The position numbers were made by a program, and so were the translations under genes. Below the pieces are notes generated by a model. The model ran no database searches. It saw only the letters and a program-made list of their open reading frames with translations, and was not told where the DNA came from. A stretch of 64,000 bases of DNA from Pseudovirgaria hyperparasitica (Eukaryota; Ascomycota; Dothideomycetes; Acrospermales; Acrospermaceae), in NCBI RefSeq assembly GCF_010093815.1, contig NW_022985564.1, positions 664,590 to 728,589 on the forward strand, given 5' to 3'. Below, piece by piece: positions 62,071-64,000 of this stretch. Within the stretch, counting starts at the first letter, position 1, and every line of letters begins with the position of its first letter.

Positions 62071-63183
62071 CTACCCTATATTCAACGTGTTTCCACTTCC
62101 CCTTGGGTTGTCTTCCTTGAACTCATCCCACTGTCTGGCTTTCATTGTCTCTGCATCTGCCTTGTCTAGGTCATCCTCGTCTGGCTCAGGTCTGTACTCG
62201 CTCTGAGGCCCCCCTCCTTCGATCATCCCCCCTCTTCGCTTCTCTTCCTCCAAGTACTCATCAATCGTCATTGTTGGCAGACTGTGGTCCGGCCGGAATA
62301 CACCATCCTGCAGTCTTTGCCTCTTGTCCAAAAGTGTGAATGGTCTCATCGGTTTACCGTCTTTTGACAGGATTGGTCCAGTCAAACCCGCCAGAGGTCG
62401 GCGAAGATCTGTGTCTAAACGCTCTGAGAACGCATTGTGATCATCATTGCGTTCGCGTGGGTCATCTGATGTCTGTCCAGGTTGAGTTGGAGCTTGTGGT
62501 GCACGTTTGAGGATTTGTAGCTCTTGTCCAATGGATTCAAGGCTCTGAAAAGTTTGGTGCACATGGAAAGCTATCTGAGTAAGTTGCAATTTTCGAAGCG
62601 CATCGTCATCGTTCTCCAGTGCTGTCGGATTTTGCCTCAGAAGTTGTAACTTGCTTTTCAACTCTTTTTCTTCTCGAAATCGAGCTATCTTCGCTTCACG
62701 ACGTTTTGCAGCATCGGATGGGGCAGGCGAGAATGTTAATGGTGAATCTTGATACTGCTCGTAAAGCTTTGAGTCAGACTTAGACAGCATATCATAGTTG
62801 TCCAGAAGCTTTAGGAACTTGTCGTACGAGGTTTGAGCGCGGCATAAGTAAGACACACGATTACCACCTGTGATTTTCTGGACAAGGTCTGCGAGATGGT
62901 AATGTATATTGAGGTATCTAATGTATATATCAGTCACGTGCAATCGGATAATGACGGTGAGCACGTACTGTAGGTCTCCGGACGAAATATCTTCTAAGGA
63001 CTCATTCGGGCTGAATAACGATACTCGTTCGACGGCTTCGAGACACTCTTCATATGTGTCGATGGTGATTGAAAGGTTTTCTTGAAAAGTGGCGGAATTT
63101 GTGTCCCACGTCGACTCTAGATCTCTGCTTTTGGCTTGAGCTTCCGCAAACAGCCCACGCAGGTTTTGTGATCGATCTCCCAT
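62071..63183 (-). CDS. tap42: Tap42/alpha4-family PP2A-associated protein, two exons
   Basis: Binds the catalytic subunits of PP2A-type phosphatases. In yeast it is a TORC1 effector that controls their activity and stability. Exon 1 is 63183-62969, the intron 62968-62918 (GTACGT donor, GTGACTGAT branch region, CATTAG acceptor) and exon 2 62917-62071, giving 353 aa. The 51-nt intron is a multiple of three and has no in-frame stop, so an unspliced reading frame of 370 aa also exists. Splicing gives SGDLQYLNIHYHLADL, matching the family; retention would insert 17 residues into a conserved helix. The N-terminal two thirds are helical. The end holds the conserved RPFTLLDKRQRLQDGVFRPDHSLPTMTIDEYL region, and the C-terminus is acidic and disordered. 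It lies head to head with dcl1, 423 nt apart. Confidence 0.93.
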   Translation of the reverse strand: MGDRSQNLRGLFAEAQAKSRDLESTWDTNSATFQENLSITIDTYEECLEAVERVSLFSPNESLEDISSGDLQYVLTVIIRLHVTDIYIRYLNIHYHLADLVQKITGGNRVSYLCRAQTSYDKFLKLLDNYDMLSKSDSKLYEQYQDSPLTFSPAPSDAAKRREAKIARFREEKELKSKLQLLRQNPTALENDDDALRKLQLTQIAFHVHQTFQSLESIGQELQILKRAPQAPTQPGQTSDDPRERNDDHNAFSERLDTDLRRPLAGLTGPILSKDGKPMRPFTLLDKRQRLQDGVFRPDHSLPTMTIDEYLEEEKRRGGMIEGGGPQSEYRPEPDEDDLDKADAETMKARQWDEFKEDNPRGSGNTLNIG

Positions 63184-63606
63184 CTTTTAACCTCTTGTTG
63201 CAAAGCTCAAGCCGATGTAGTTTGGGTATTTGACGGGTTCTTTAGGCAGACGTGAAGGATCGTGAGTTGATGGCAAGAGTTAAGAGGAAGCGCCTCGTAC
63301 CGCAGCCTACCTATGGCGTGCGTTGTATTCAGCACGTACCCGGCAACACAAACACATTGCTCTCTTTCACCCGCCCTGCAATGAACTATAGGTATCAAAC
63401 TCTCCGTCAACCCTACAAGTAACAATTCATGCTCACGGGAAGATGCCCCTTTCAAATGACAGTAGACACTTCAACTAGACAGACTCGTCCTGTCTTTACG
63501 TGCACGCGCATGCAAAGCACCATCAATCCTCAGTTCATAACGTGCACTGACTATCAACCTCTTGACGTTTGTCATTGGCATTAACAAGTATTCGTCCTTG
63601 AACATC
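63184..63606. promoter_or_regulatory. Divergent promoter of tap42 (-) and dcl1 (+)
   Basis: 423 nt between two start codons. No gene and no strong TATA box on either strand. The last 100 nt before dcl1 are C/A/T-rich and leader-like. Confidence 0.5.
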
Positions 63607-64000
63607 ATGTCCACCGATCAGTCTAGTTCCTTTGAGTCTGGGCGACATACTGTGGAGAACACCGCATTATCAATCGCACATGTTCAGAATGCAACTGAGG
63701 GGCTATCAGAACTCGACAGTAACCAAGGTGGCGACTCTGACGATGACGATGTTGTGGAAAAACACAGCAGCAATGACAATGAAACACCTACCATCTCCGA
63801 GAAGCGCAGGATCGAGAACGCTGTGTTGAAGGAATACGCGGAAAAACTATGCGCCCGAAAGACCAAAACACAGATCAAGGAAGTCCTTAAAACAGAGAAA
63901 GATGAGTCACTATCTATTCGCGAGCTTCTCGCAAAACAAGAGACAAGTAAGCGAATCGAGACTCCTAGGGACTACCAGAATGAATTGTTCGAAAAGGCCA
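63607..64000 (+). CDS. dcl1: Dicer-like protein 1, N-terminal part only (cut by window end)
   Basis: ATG at 63607 opens a frame of 131 codons that runs off the window. The first 60 residues are acidic and Ser/Asn-rich. A basic helix follows with KRRIENAVLKEYAEKL, then TKTQIKEVLKTEKDESLSIRELLAKQET and finally ETPRDYQNELFEKA. RDYQ.ELFEKA is the Q-motif-like entry to the DExH helicase domain of fungal Dicer-like proteins, and the order of these pieces fits Dcl1. Dicer cuts double-stranded RNA into small RNAs for RNA silencing. The helicase, dsRNA-binding, PAZ-like and RNase III domains would lie beyond 64000. No intron is needed in the visible part. Another superfamily-2 helicase is the main alternative. 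Confidence 0.8.
   Translation, partial: MSTDQSSSFESGRHTVENTALSIAHVQNATEGLSELDSNQGGDSDDDDVVEKHSSNDNETPTISEKRRIENAVLKEYAEKLCARKTKTQIKEVLKTEKDESLSIRELLAKQETSKRIETPRDYQNELFEKA

Overview
The window is nuclear DNA of a filamentous ascomycete (Pezizomycotina; Dothideomycetes is a guess from gene style, not proven). The genes carry short GT-AG introns, mostly 44-130 nt, and there are long intergenic stretches full of microsatellites. The gene set is fungal: a Pma1-type proton ATPase, Iml1, Tsc1, a fused Egt1, Cho2, a peroxisomal Lon and a Dicer-like protein. I saw no rRNA, tRNA, CRISPR, transposon or virus-like element.

Layout: cytoplasmic dynein heavy chain (-, 59-13154); a 3.3 kb repeat-rich gap; plasma-membrane H+-ATPase (-, 16493-19575); a 7.8 kb gap with long open frames but no recognisable gene; a NEDD1-like WD40 protein (+, 27410-30655); a DHCR24-like FAD oxidoreductase (+, 31080-32564); a PIN-domain protein (+, 33275-34590); a 2.8 kb microsatellite-rich gap; iml1 (-, 37369-43242); egt1 (-, 43838-47111); a 2.4 kb divergent promoter; cho2 (+, 49467-52623); peroxisomal lon2 (-, 53247-56070); tsc1 (-, 57158-60681); tap42 (-, 62071-63183); and the first 394 nt of dcl1 (+, from 63607, cut by the window end). 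I rebuilt exon-intron structures by hand from splice sites, reading-frame continuity and family knowledge. Every spliced model closes in frame.

Functional themes: three regulators of TORC1 signalling (Iml1 of GATOR1/SEACIT, Tsc1/hamartin, Tap42) lie within 26 kb on one strand. Two heavy users of S-adenosylmethionine (Egt1 and Cho2) share a divergent intergenic region. Dynein and the NEDD1-like protein both belong to microtubule biology. Most likely these are housekeeping genes brought together by chance, but the TOR trio and the SAM pair can be tested by synteny.

The most promising unexplained material is the 23.9-26.3 kb stretch, with successive plus-strand open frames, a TATA box and a plausible small intron. 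Next come the upstream ORFs in the leaders of cho2, the NEDD1-like gene and the PIN gene, the PIN domain split by a long insertion, and the DHCR24-like enzyme, which has no obvious substrate in the usual ergosterol route.
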